Source: Dicyema japonicum
Taxonomy: Eukaryota > Dicyemida > Rhombozoa > Dicyemidae
Length of the DNA stretch: 49,557 nucleotides
Direction of reading: 5' to 3'
NCBI GenBank assembly: GCA_011109175.1
Contig: RDEW01000134.1
Location: forward strand, 1 to 49,557
Of this stretch, positions 30,821 through 41,508 are shown piece after piece. How positions within the stretch are numbered: the first letter of the stretch is position 1; each line of letters opens with the position of its first letter. The notes below the pieces were generated by a model. The model was not told the DNA's origin, did no database searches, and was given only the letters and a program-made list of their open reading frames with translations. The position numbers and the translations under genes are program-made.

Positions 30821-32570
30821 TGTCATCTGCTTATGAGAGTGTCAATGTATTGGGATCATGGGAAGGTCATTGGTGTACAAGTACACGGAGTCGAATGCTT
30901 TCCTCAAGTCTATTAAAGCCATTATGGTCTTTTTATGCGGTTTTGGATAGGAGAATCCATCAGATATATATTGAGTTAATTTTGTTAAGTCGTAGTAGAA
31001 TGATTTTCACAAAATCCATGCTGGAATACTCGATTTGCACGATATCTTTGATTCGTGTTAAAATTAATTTTTCCATAATTCGGGACAACTACATGATATT
31101 GCAGAGGGATCGTTTGCAGGTTTGTTTGGCTTTCGAATTGGCAAAATTATGGATTTCTTCCATATAGAAGGTATCATATTATTGTTCACAGATAGAGTAT
31201 AAACGTATGATAGGAATTCGGTTGCCTTTTTACCCAGGTGTTTCAGTTCCATCATCGAGACATTGTCAGCACCTCGGGAACGGGAGTTTTCGGCATCCAT
31301 GATTGCGTTTCGAACTTGTTGCGGAGTAAAGACAATCAAGTCATATGATGGATACAACTTCTTCTTGTTGACTCTGTGTTCCTCGAGAAATTTTTATGGC
31401 TGATTGACATAATGTTACATTGAAATATTTGGGTCGATGTTGCTACATCCCTCTCCGTGGAAAGCTTTCTCAGAGCCTTCATTGCAACGTCTCAAATATT
31501 TAATTTTCCTCCATATCAGCGTCTCGGATATATTTGGCGATAGATAATCAATAAGTGATGTCCATTGCTTCTTGATTCTAGACTGGGTAACTTGTTTAAT
31601 TTGTTTATTTAAGGTTTTCATTTTTTGGAAATCGTCATTTGATAAATCCTTTTGCCTCTTTAATTTATATTCCTGTTTGATGGCATTGGAATAAATAGTT
31701 TTATTGTTTGGAGTATAATGTCCGTGAAAGTTTTGATCATGTGGTCAATTGATGAGAATACCAATGTGTAAAATACTTACATGTTGGTGTCGATGTAATT
31801 AGAGAAGTTGGACCAATCCGCGCTTTCAAATTTAAAAAAGTGGAATTCTGTCTGATAAATTTATTTTCAGTCTTGGTTTTCATCATAATAGGGTTGTGAT
31901 TACTTCTTAGTTATATTTTACAGTCCAGTTGATGAGGGGAAACATTGATGGGGAACATAAAGAGAGGTCAGGGGATGCAGGTTTGTCTCTTGTTCGAGTA
32001 GGTGTTCTTGTGTTGCTTTTGGTGTTATTTAATATACAAAATTGTCCCAAATTTCTGGCCAGTAGGTTTCCTCTACTGTTTGGTTTCAGGCCTTCATAAT
32101 TGATGTTTGGCGTTGATGTCACCACATAGTAGTAGGTTTTTGAGGTTTGAGAAATTCTGTAGGTTAGGGTAATACCCATTTGGACAGGAGCTAGTAGGTG
32201 GAATATATACATTGACAATATTTATAGTTTTTCTAGGAATTCTAATATTTATGTCAATTAGTTCTAAATGGTCATCTTCTGGATAGAATTTTCGGATTTT
32301 GTTTGAAATATCTTCATATTGAATTCCATTTCTTATTAGTGTCATTAGTCTTCCACCAAGCTTAATTCTTTCTCTTTACGGATAATGGAGTATCCGGGAA
32401 AGGTTGGAGTTCGTATGTTGCTTGTAGCTTTGTCTCTTGGACTAGAGCAATGTCAATTTCATTTCTACTGAGTAAGTGGCGGACTTCAGCACCTTGCTTC
32501 GTATTCCGTTAATATTAATCTGGACCATGTTGATTTCAGGGCCTGGGTTGGATTCGACGTCTCCACACAA
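30780..32570 (-). pseudogene. LINE family D, endonuclease and RT with internal deletion
   Basis: The - strand starts near 32560 with QININGIRS (APE start). It continues IVNVYIPPTSSCPNGYY, LLCGDINAKHQ (GD.NAKH), a linker with IKKQWTSLIDYLSPNI, then ENSRSRGADNVSMMELKHLG and IPSIWKKSIILPI. Motif A is DLRKAFDSV (~30900), followed directly by ADDIVLATRDSN (motif C, ~30820). Most of the palm between is missing, probably by deletion. Confidence 0.65.
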
Positions 32571-32935
32571 AATAGAGCGTACCTGGAAAACCATCCTCCT
32601 TCATGGATAGGGAATTATTGTTGACTTTAGTAGACTAAACAATTAAATAAAATTTTTTAATTTAAATTTTTAATTTTTTTATTGAAAACAATTTATTACG
32701 CAGAAAGACAATCAAAATAGAAAATTGGTTCATGAGATCTCCAAGGGTCGGACACGACTTGATTTGGATAACATAACTTTTAGAAGACAGTCTTTAATAA
32801 AATTTCCAGTTGTGGACGACTTTACTTATTAAATAGGACAACATAAGTCAATAAAAGTCAATTTCAATTCAGAGTTAGACTTTAGTCTAAAAATAATGAT
32901 TATTATTATAAGCAACTACATAGAATCATATAAAC
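32571..32935. other. Non-coding stretch, probably LINE B 3' UTR
   Basis: On the - strand the family B copy ends here with ...gcttataataataatcatta. The rest is AT-rich with no gene. Confidence 0.4.
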
Positions 32936-34020
32936 TATAATTCTATTCGTGCCGCGTCTGAACAATCCTCTTAATTAGCCTTTCCCATCCCCTTCTGTCC
33001 GATGCCAAGTGCCGCAGACTACTAAGGTCTTCACCGTCCTTTAGTAGTCTGGTTACTGATCTCAGGTCACCATTAAGGACTTCCGGAAGAGTTATTCTTG
33101 GACGACCTCTGAACTTCTCCCCTGACGTATCGAAGTATTCTTCCATGACGACGTTTGCTGGCGTGTCTTGTTCCAATCTGAGAATATGGCCAAACAATCT
33201 CCAGCGAGCCTTCATGATCATGGTGCTCAGAGGTCCGGAACCGCATCTTCTATATAAATTTTCACTCCCTACACGCATTGGCCACTTTAGTCCTAGAGAG
33301 ACCGAAGTTGCCTTCTGTGAAAGGAGTCAAGGTTTTGTTTCGTCCGTTTTCGAAATTCCCCACGTCCCAGAGTTTGTATGTTAGTATGGGCCTCACGAAC
33401 GCCTCATACAACATGAGTCGGAGTGATGCGCCCGACCGAGCATTTTCTTATCCAACATTTCATAAGTTTTTGCATAGTAACCGTAGATAACAATTTTCTT
33501 CTTGCAATGTCTTCGAGTCTCCGAGAAGAGAGCCAAGCTTTACGGTCTTCCTCCAACATTCACTATTGCGTAGTTCCATCCGCTTAATTTCAACAATATC
33601 CGTTTTCTGAACATTCAGTGATAGACACCATTTGGCCAAACAGCCTGATGCAACCTCCAAGAGACGTAAGAGTGCTTCTTTGTCAGTCGAGATAAAGTCA
33701 ACATCATCGGCATACACATCTCCATAATATCATTGTTGTAAACTCCGGAGGTCTTGCAGAGCCGATTCAAGGTATATAGCAAACAGTACTTGGGAAAGGG
33801 AATCTCCTTGGGGTGTGCCCACTGTTGAAATAATTTCCCGTGACAAACATTTTCCAATACGCACTCGTAACCTCGTGTTTGATAAGAGTAACCGTATCAG
33901 AATAACCGAGTCCTTATCCAGGAAACTTTCAAGCACTTCAATGAGTTTTCCCCGACGGACAGTGTCGAAAGCTCTGGTCAGATCAATTCCAAGGATAGTC
34001 TTTGAGCTCCGGAATCTCTG
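32936..34020 (-). pseudogene. LINE family B, RT palm to C-terminus
   Basis: On the - strand: TKTFDTVRRGKLIEVLESFL-like sequence, RLLLSNTRLRVRIGKCLSR and VGTPQGDSLSQVLFAIYLE (motif B). Then MYADDVDFISTDKEALLRLL (motif C), VQKTDIVEIKR, WRKTVKLGSLLGD and a C-terminal domain with ARWRLFGHILRLEQDTPANV. It ends KRIVQTRHE. Frameshifts near 33300, 33470 and 33730. It shows the C-terminal region that is scrambled in the 26517-28790 copy. Confidence 0.75.
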
Positions 34021-34222
34021 TTGAAAAATAATGATTGATTTAAAAAAATGTCAAAAAAAAAGTTTCTATAAAAAGTTTTTTAGGTCAATTAGGTCAATTT
34101 TTAAATAAAAAACTTAATAATATAATTATATCATAATTTTAAGCATCAAAATAAATTTAAAATAATCGGCGTGACATTTCTGTCTTGTTGTAACAAATCT
34201 TTAACTAAATTATACACTACAT
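34021..34222. other. AT-rich spacer
   Basis: Nothing recognised. Confidence 0.3.
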
Positions 34223-35030
34223 ATGCCTAAAAATAAGCCTTTCGATTTAAAAAAAAAGCTAAAAATATTTGTGACAAATATCCCAGAGAGTTTTCAATTA
34301 CACCGAATGGAATGCTTTTTAGTAATTATGTGAGTCACCCGTAACTTGCAAGAAACAATTGTGAACAAGCACAGGGAAACACAGAAGCACTCTTCACGAA
34401 TAAATATATCACAGATAAAAAACAATTGAATATTGTTCCAAATTATTTCTTCAGAAAATTTGCAACAGACGTAACGGAAGCATTTGCATCCGCAACATTC
34501 CACTCTATAAATTGAGGAATCGACTTCGAAAGTATTGGGCATCCACTTTCTTCAGAGTTTACTTGCCGCAATATAGTAGAAACTTTAGCTCAACGAAAGA
34601 TATCCAAAATAATTAATTTAATTTCAAATAAGAAAATTAGTTTAAATAAATTAATTGTTAAGGTTTTTTTGATTGTGGACGAAACTGGAGAAACAAATTT
34701 GTTAATTGTCTAGTTGGAGCGTTGGCAAATCCGCAAAGCTCTTAATAGATTGTACAAAAAATGATTCCTCTTCGAATTCGTCTATTATCAGTCAATTATC
34801 GAAGACAATTGTTTAAAGAAATTGGGTACCCACCAGAACCAATAGTTACGAAATGGGGGAGCTGGCTTAAGGTTGTTTCTTACTATGCTACAAACCTGCC
34901 AAATGTTGTTCAAATATGGACTTCCTTAGAAGGAGATTCTTTGCTTATTAAAAAAGCGAAAAAATGTTTACTTAATGGACAACTTCATGAAGATCCAACA
35001 ACGATAATATCACAATATTCACATTTATAA
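34223..35030 (+). mobile_element. hAT-like transposase fossil (DUF659-type)
   Basis: It starts MPKNKPFDLKKKLKIFV, then has FLIVDETGETN (usually .DET.D...R..N), LLVGALANP-like sequence and finally PPEPIVTKWGSWLKVVSYYA with KKAKKCLLNGQL in the frame 34761-35030. The segment ..PI.TRWG.W...A.YY...F is typical of hAT/DUF659 transposases. A large internal deletion separates the two halves. Confidence 0.6.
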
Positions 35031-35327
35031 TATTTGCTTGATGATTTAGAATCGACCATTTTTACTATAAAGCATACAATTATTTGAAAAAATTGGATTT
35101 AAAAAAAAAACGTATGTGGAATAAAAAACTTATATTAACAAAAGGATTAATTCTAATGATATCACAAAAATAATGAATTTCGATGATATTTCACCTTTAG
35201 ATTATTATTTGTTGATTGAATGTCAGATCGTGCGCAGTGGAACGATCATTTTTGATTCTTAACAAAATCTTATCCAAGGATAGGAATTTTAGAGCGGATA
35301 ATGTAAAATATTACTTAATTGTGAATA

Positions 35328-36899
35328 CAGTAAACCCTCATTAATCCGAACTTTTTAGGACTATGAAGGGAATAAATAGATTAATTTCATTGTAGTTAAT
35401 ATTTTTGTTTTCACATACAATAATAATCTCTCCATTTTAGCATCAATGCTTTACAAAGAATGACGATTTCGTTCTCGTCGAGCACTTCTGTTTGAGTTAT
35501 TTCTTGTTCATTAGCAAGTTCAGTTCTTTCGATACTCATTCAAAACAGGATCTTGCATTATATCTTCATTAGCAAATTAATCAAGACACTTAATTGCCTC
35601 AGTCTTTTTAAAACAATTTTTATGGTCTTTTTGTACTTCGTGTGTGAGATACCATAATGATGGCATTCCGTAAATTCACAAAAAATTCTTTTTCCAAATC
35701 AAGAGGTATATAATCTAAAATAAGCCCTTTTCTATAATAATGCTTAAAGTTTTTGATTATTCATTCATCCATGGTTGAAGATGTGCAGTTATGTTTTTTG
35801 GAAGGAATAGAATTTCAATTTTCAAAAAATTTCGTTAAAACATGGAACATCATCAATCAGTAAAAAGAACTTTTTTCTGTAACATTTTAATTCATCACTA
35901 TGATGACTGATGAAAACATTAAAAAATTCTGTTGTCATTCAAACCTTTTTATTTACATAGTACAATAATTTTAAAAGTCAAAAATCTTTTAAAAATCTTG
36001 GTCTTCTATTATGGCCAACAAAAAGGATTAATTTTTATTGTTCCAGTTTCATTAGCACAGAGCTATAGTAATCCTCACTTTTGATTGCTTTATGCCATTT
36101 CTATCTTTACATGAAATTGTTTTATAAAGGGTAAGATTAAAAAAAGTGTCTAGTTTCATCCATTTTTACCAATACGTCATGGTCAACTTCTTTTAACTTA
36201 TCATATTTGTCTATTCAAATTACTGGCTGAGACAACGAATTGGTATCGCGGAAACGCTTACTCCGTGATGTCAGCAGCCGCTCTCCCTCATAGTTAATAG
36301 ATAACATTTTATTGTTCATAAATTTTTCACGTTGTTAAGATGTTAGCTTCTCCATGAAGAACTTTTAGTTTAAGATTAAATCTTCCTTTAAATCTGTGTA
36401 GCCTCTACTAACTTCAAAATCATTGATCCAAGCTTTTCACAAATACATTGGCTTACTAAATAATGATATCTTCGATAATAAAACCATTAATTTTATCCAT
36501 TCAACAAGTTAATTATCAAGTTGATGTGTTTACTTGGCTCTTCACTTGTTATCGTAGTTTCACAGTTTTCCAACTTTCACGGTTTTTTAGAATTTCTGAA
36601 AGTGTAGAAATTCCCAAATAAAGATCATTTTTTTCACAGATATGGGATAATTCTCTGAGAGTCATATTGATGTATTTTTATTTCACAAATATTACTTTTT
36701 TCTAACATTTGGTTTTAAATTTAAATATAAATTCATTTGAATGTATGATAAATACAAAATAAATTAATCCGAAATTTTTAATAAATGTTTTTTGGATTGC
36801 GGATTATTAAGTTTCGGTTTATTGAAGCTTGTTTGTAAGGAAATTTTGTAAAATTTTGCTAACTCATCTAAAAAAATTCGGATTAATGAGAATTTATTG
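35328..36899 (-). mobile_element. Tigger-like element bounded by terminal inverted repeats
   Basis: Left end CAGTAAACCCTCATTAATCC; right end on the - strand CAATAAATTCTCATTAATCC. The repeats share CTCATTAATCCGAA and both ends are flanked by TA, as expected of pogo/Tigger insertion. Transposase traces on the - strand include LPKNITAHLQPWMNE (the FLPPNTT..LQP.D motif before the third catalytic Asp). The frame is destroyed throughout. A family A LINE tail (36224-36345) is nested inside. Confidence 0.75.
36224..36345 (+). repeat. LINE family A 3' end nested in the Tigger-like element
   Basis: It reads the terminal RQRIGIA...of family A and a 3' UTR with ctccctcatagttaatagat. It is matched in inverse orientation by 37005-37090. 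It splits the Tigger-like element. Confidence 0.7.
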
Positions 36900-36947
36900 T
36901 ATCTCTAAAAAACGATGGATAAAATTACTTTAAATTTTCACAATCGT

Positions 36948-37300
36948 AGTTTTTTTTTTTTTTTTTTTTAAATCAAAAATTTATTAACAATAAAATATTA
37001 TTTATTAACTATGGGGGAGAGCGGCTGCTGACATCACGGAGTAAGCGTTTCCGCGAATAACAGCGATACCAATTCTTTGCCTCAGCCAGACCGCTTCCCG
37101 CACGTCTTTCTTGCGGTGGGCCAATTTTCCCCGATTTCCTTTAGGAAAGAGGCTGTAATACTTCCAGCCGCACCAGACGTCTCGATTGCTATCGGTACAA
37201 AACGGTAGCGGTCTCCAATTTCGCCATATTTTTTAATCTTGATTTTTTCGGCCATATCGGCTGCCGATCCAGCAGACTGCGCCGAGCTGAGCATCATCGT
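36948..37300 (-). pseudogene. LINE family A 3' end with poly(A)
   Basis: On the - strand: QSAGSAADMAEKIKIKKYGE, IGDRYRFVPIAIETSGAAGS and a terminal QRIGIAVI-like end. A 3' UTR and a run of about 22 A follow (the T-run at 36948-36969). The homologous segment of the 2683-4693 copy reads KIKKYSCLGDRYRFTPVATE. A poly(A) end supports retrotransposition by an mRNA-like intermediate. Confidence 0.7.
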
Positions 37301-37576
37301 AGTTTATATATGAAAATAAAATTGTAACGGGTATTTTTAGATCAATTTTTGGTCAATTTTTTAAGATCAATTAAATTTTAAGGGCAATTTTTATTTTTTA
37401 AGTCAATAAAAATGTTTCCATACTTATAACATAATTACATTCTTAGTCGAATTATTCATATTTTTGAAATAATATGGCTGATTTAATAAAGAGGAATTTA
37501 TTTTTTGTGCCTTTTCGCATTGCAATTGTCCACAATAAATATCATAGTCATCTTTATGGTTAGACTCGTAATGCCT
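37301..37576. other. AT-rich spacer
   Basis: Nothing recognised. Confidence 0.3.
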
Positions 37577-37740
37577 TATTATTTATTTAATAACCTCGAA
37601 AAGGGAACACCAAAAAAGAAAGAGTAAACCAACTTATTAAGTGATCCTGGTACACCTCAAACGGATCGAGAGGTTTTTCTTGTGTTCCTCCAGAGTACCA
37701 CGGCTTTCCTGTACCAACGACGATCACCTTTCATTAGATT
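37577..37740 (-). repeat. LINE family E 3' tail
   Basis: The - strand reads LEEHKKNLSIRLRCTRIT then a stop, then a 3' UTR with GGTGTTC and gaggttattaaataaataat. Same tail as at 38584-38940. Confidence 0.5.
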
Positions 37741-37842
37741 TTGAAGAGGGTTTTTTTTTCATTTTACGTGGAGTCTCCATAATTGTTCAAATCCAGTGTA
37801 TGTTTTTCTTTTCTGTCTGTGGTGAAGATTGTATACGTTGAT

Positions 37843-38600
37843 TTATCCCTGGATATGGAGAAACGATTCAACTTCAACCAAACTCCACAACCAAACTCCC
37901 AGGTCGTCAATATGTGACTGAAGCTCTGACTTTGCTGTACCCAAGTATTTGTTCCTTCTAGCGATGATTAGGTCGTCAGCATAAGTGAGAAGCATTAAAT
38001 CTGGTCCTCCAGGGCAGGGTAAATTGTTTAGGAATAAATTGAATAGCCCCGGAAAGAGAGGCGATCCTTGAGGTACGCCATTTGGTAGAAGATGGGACCT
38101 CGATCTTGTGTGTCCTATACAGACACGTCCTCCTCTTCGGGAAAGAAAATTGGCTGTCCATCTTTTCAAATCCGGGTGAATGGTGGTGTCAAAAACCTTT
38201 TCCGTGAGTAATGTTCTCGGGACAGAATCGAACGCCTTATTGATCTCCAGGGAGACCACTATTGTCCGTAGATGGCGTTTCGGTTCGTTGAAATTGAGAC
38301 AGTTAAGTCAAATGTGTCGTAGTTGAAAGCTCATATTTGAAACCATGTTGAAAGGGGCACTCGGGCAAATGGGGTTTAATTTTCCAGAGTACGAGTTTTT
38401 CCATTAGGCGCGATATGCGCACGTCAATGAATTTGGACGGTAGGAAGAAGGTAAGGTTTCGGTTTTTCTGGTTTTGAGAGGGGTATTATAAGTGAGTTCT
38501 TCCATTTGCATGGGATAAAGTTCTTGTTAAAAAACAAATTAAAAATTGACGTAATCAAATTGATTGCAACATTACCAAGGTGTTTTATTATTATTATTAA
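37843..38600 (-). pseudogene. Jockey-like LINE (family D), RT fragment
   Basis: On the - strand: KHLGNVAINLITSIFNLFFN, FIPCKWKNSLIIPLSKPEKP, SLEINKAFDSVPRTLLTEKV (motif A), PNGVPQGSPLFPGLFNLFLN (motif B) and LLTYADDLIIARR (motif C). Both catalytic Asp are present. The 5' side ends at 38600 against an E tail. Confidence 0.7.
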
Positions 38601-38940
38601 TTTTTTTAATAACCCCGCGAACACCGAAAAAAAAGACAAAAAAGTCAAACAGTTAGGTGATCTCAGTCCTCGCAATCAATTGTGCCATTCGACGTCTGTG
38701 ATTTTCCATCGTCCCCACTACTTTCCGGAAGACCCTTCTCTCGGTCTTGCAGAGGAATCCGATCGGGGAGGGGAATTTCTTATCCAATCGGGTTTCTCTT
38801 GCTATGGAAAGGATCAGGCGAAGCGGATTTCCATCTTTCTCACAGACACGGAGAAATCTGGAGCCACGACTACGGATCTTAGCTTCCATGAGTAGTGGGT
38901 CGACTGTTGATCCATTACGTGGGCAAAGCATACTGATTGT
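38584..38940 (-). repeat. LINE family E 3' tail, longest copy
   Basis: 92 codons on the - strand: NGSTVDPLLMEAKIRSRGSR, ARETRLDKKFPSPIGF, RKVVGTMENHRRRMAQLIAR and TEIT stop. The 3' UTR contains ttcggtgttcgcggggttat and (AAT)4. It gives the reference for the other E tails. I cannot assign it to a named LINE clade. Confidence 0.5.
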
Positions 38941-39101
38941 TTTTTGGTGTATCGAGTTGATTATTATTAATTAAGGTGTTTTAGCTTTTTAGAGACCGGA
39001 TTGAAATTATTATTAATATATTATTAATAGTTATTTAATTTTAAACTAATTTAATTTGTCATTTTTGAATTAATTTGTCAAGTGGAGTTATATTTTTTTT
39101 C

Positions 39102-40911
39102 ATGGACAAAACGAACGAAAAAGTAACTTAAATTCATAAAAAGATTATATACAAGAAATCCGAACTCATTGCCGACGACGGGACATCCTACCGGACCAGT
39201 GGGACACTCTCTATCATAAAATCAGTACGACTTTGTTAAAAATTAAGAATAACCTAGTGTTTTTAGAGTGGAAGGCTCATTTTCCTCTAAAAATAACATC
39301 ATTTAATGACGGATGGGAAATCATAGATGTGGTCAATGAGAGTTGTCTCCCGGTTGTACTCTAGTTGACACTGACAGGATTCTATTATCCAATGTAGATA
39401 TGCTACACTACAACCTGTCAAAACTATCCATTAATTCATCCCACTCACAGTGGCACATCTTTACCTTCCCCTGCTGTGACGTCGTCCTCTTTGTCCACAA
39501 ACTGAGAGGGTATGTCTCACTTGAAAAGTTAGTTTCCTCTCTATTTCAGAATATCTGTCAATAACTACAAGGTCACTGCTGTTGCTCCCTCAGAACGACC
39601 TGATTTCAAAGAACTCTCATCTTCATACGAGGTAATTATCGGTAACACGTTAAGGGATCTGCGGATACCCGCACTTTTCTAGCGCCTATCCTCTCCGGTA
39701 TCTTCTCATTCGCCTCACAGACTATTATGAAGTCAGCAATCAAAGTAATCACTGAGGAGGACCATATTGACAGACCCAATGAGGTATCGTACCCTGAGTT
39801 GGCTGAACGCCCGTTCATTACGAGAGAAAATAGACTCACTATAGAAGAGTTCGATAAGATGTACAAGGCAACATTGTCGACTCGAGCCTTTTATGGGGTC
39901 ACGCTTGTTCTTTTACTCAAAGGGTTTGGATAATACGCTGAGACCGCGTGTTTGGACAATTTGGTTGGGGTTCTACGAGTGGGACAGTGGGTAGACGACA
40001 GGGAGAGGCGTTATAGAGAAAAAAGGTTTATGTCTTTAAGTTAATTCCCAGAGAGGAATATATGGTGATGAAGACTCAGTGGAAGACCATGACTGAGGAT
40101 CAGTGGCGGAGGAACAAGATAATGAGGGAGAACTTGTCCATGATTGGTAAGGATTTCATTTAATGTAAGATAAGGACGTACATAGGACTGATAGGGACAC
40201 TGAATATTTTTCAAAGGAGGACAATTTGTGCACATTGAAGGAAATATTAATAACATACTGCTGTTATGATTCTGATTTGGGTTATTTGGCTCATTATAGT
40301 AGGTTACATTCAGGGAATGAACGACATCCTCGCCATGATCTTGATCACCATACAGGATGAGATCATAGCTTTTTGGTGTTTTTGTAATCTGATGGAACGA
40401 GTGGTGAGGAGACCTATTAACTGGTAGCACTCCAACTTTGAGCCGGAACTGCCTGGAATTCGCCGTCAACTCTTGGAATTTGCCTCCCTGCTTGAGAATG
40501 TGATCCCCGACGTGTACAAACATTTGGGTAGTTGTCTCTATCACCCTAGTTGGTCAGGGAATCAGTGAGATTCTGTTCTGTCTTAGGTGGTTCATTGTCT
40601 TCTTCAAGCGAGAGTTCTCAATTTCTGACTCTTTTCTAATTTGGGATGCCATTTTGTCTGAGCACGTGGCTAATTTCCATTATTTGATTGGATTGGCCTT
40701 GTTAGACAACTGTCGTAGTTCAATTGTCAAAGCAAATGACATTGCTGATATCATTGATGTATCTGAGTGGGTTATGTAGATTATAAACAACGTGGGCAGT
40801 TCTGCCAAGGTGGAGGATATTCTTTGCACTGCTGTCAGTATTGGAGTTCAGATTGGACGTTCAGACTGTATTTCAGATGTCCTGAAGGATTTCGTTAAAA
40901 TGAATTATTAA
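39102..40911 (+). CDS. TBC1D15: TBC domain Rab GTPase-activating protein, TBC1D15/17-like, 14 exons with tiny introns
   Basis: Stimulates GTP hydrolysis by Rab proteins; TBC1D15/17 act on Rab7-type GTPases at mitochondria and lysosomes (family knowledge). Exons: 39102-39122, 39144-39224, 39248-39341, 39365-39509, 39550-39631, 39655-39897, 39923-39990, 40017-40025, 40052-40146, 40170-40280, 40303-40403, 40428-40527, 40550-40758, 40780-40911; all phases agree, giving 496 aa. That is shorter than human TBC1D15 (~690 aa). The N-terminus, MDKTNEK|IIYKKSELI, resembles the KIIY start region. The TBC domain has LRPRVWTIWLGFYEWDS, QWRRNKIMRENLSMIDKD and VHRTDR, with the IxxDxxR arginine finger at R285. 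The YxQ glutamine finger is GYIQGMND (Q320), then FCLRWFIVFFKREFS and KVEDILCTAVSI. Both catalytic fingers are intact, so it is probably functional. AATAAA at 41000-41005 may be the poly(A) signal. TBC1D17 is the alternative orthologue. Confidence 0.9.
39510..39549 (+). other. TBC1D15-like intron 4 (40 nt)
   Basis: GT-AG, phase 2. A shorter 23-nt option (39510-39532) puts the downstream exon out of frame with exon 6; the 40-nt option gives GISVNNYKVTAVAPSERP in frame on both sides. Confidence 0.7.
40017..40025 (+). other. TBC1D15-like 9-nt microexon
   Basis: AGAAAAAAG lies between two 26-nt GT-AG introns (39991-40016 and 40026-40051). Including it gives WDSGEKREEYMVMK; skipping it as part of one 61-nt intron gives WDSGEEYMVMK, also in frame. 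The uniform intron sizes favour a microexon. Confidence 0.6.
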
Positions 40912-41032
40912 ATTTTAATATTTTCTTTATTAAAACTTACAAATTATATTTTAATTTTTACTCTCTACCTTAGTTTATTTCCTATTTTTGTATAAATCGA
41001 ATAAAAAAAATCAATTGTAATTAATTAACACT

Positions 41033-41182
41033 ATGCAAGCTGAATTCTTCTTTTTGGCATTTGCCCTTTGTATAACCCTTACTGTTCCCCTCGTATACCA
41101 CTTGAGAAAGCAAATCACTAAACAAGACAGCTGTTTCTCTTGGGTCCTCTTCGACGTCACCTCCGAGTTCAGAGGTTCTTGA
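41033..41182 (+). CDS. Short hypothetical membrane ORF (49 aa) after TBC1D15
   Basis: Starts MQAEFFFLAFALCITLTVPL, a strongly hydrophobic signal-anchor-like segment, then YHLRKQITKQ and ends EFRGS. A 22-nt GT-AG segment begins at 41174, so this could be the first exon of a gene truncated by the family C LINE that enters at ~41200. I do not recognise it, and it may be a chance frame. Confidence 0.25.
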   Translation: MQAEFFFLAFALCITLTVPLVYHLRKQITKQDSCFSWVLFDVTSEFRGS

Positions 41183-41266
41183 GATAAGATGATTAGTCAC
41201 TCTTGTAACCTCATCGTAGTTATCAATTTCAGCCCAGGTCTATGCTCGATTATCATGCTCTCTAAA

Positions 41267-41508
41267 GTTTTTTAATCGTCATTGATTAGATGTACGCCCT
41301 TGTAGAGACATCCACGTTGAGTCTCTCCATATAGGATTTGTAGTACTTTGTTACTACTCCATCCCATGTCAAAACAATTGGAATTATTGTCACATTGGCC
41401 TTGTGAATTTGTGCTATTTCACCTGCCATAAAATCGTTTTTTTAATCGTCATTGATTAAATGTACGCCCTTGTAGAGACATCCACGTTGAGTCTCTCCAT
41501 ATAGGATT
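41267..41508. repeat. ~70-bp direct repeat within family C nuclease
   Basis: 41267-41338 is repeated at 41437-41508 with one obvious difference (gattaga versus gattaaa). On the - strand both encode YMERLNVDVSTRAYI of the family C C-terminus. The second copy interrupts the nuclease frame near MAGE, so it arose by a local duplication. Confidence 0.8.

Noticed and set aside
36948-36969. T-run as a transcription terminator
   Set aside because: It is the poly(A) tail of a LINE A insertion read on the other strand.
39510-39532. 23-nt version of TBC1D15-like intron 4
   Set aside because: It shifts the following exon out of frame with exon 6; the 40-nt version ending at 39549 keeps frame on both sides.
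39960-40060. Apparent frameshift and stop in the TBC1D gene (WDSG*), suggesting a pseudogene
   Set aside because: Two 26-nt GT-AG introns around a 9-nt exon, or one 61-nt intron, restore the frame and family sequence; all other exon phases agree.
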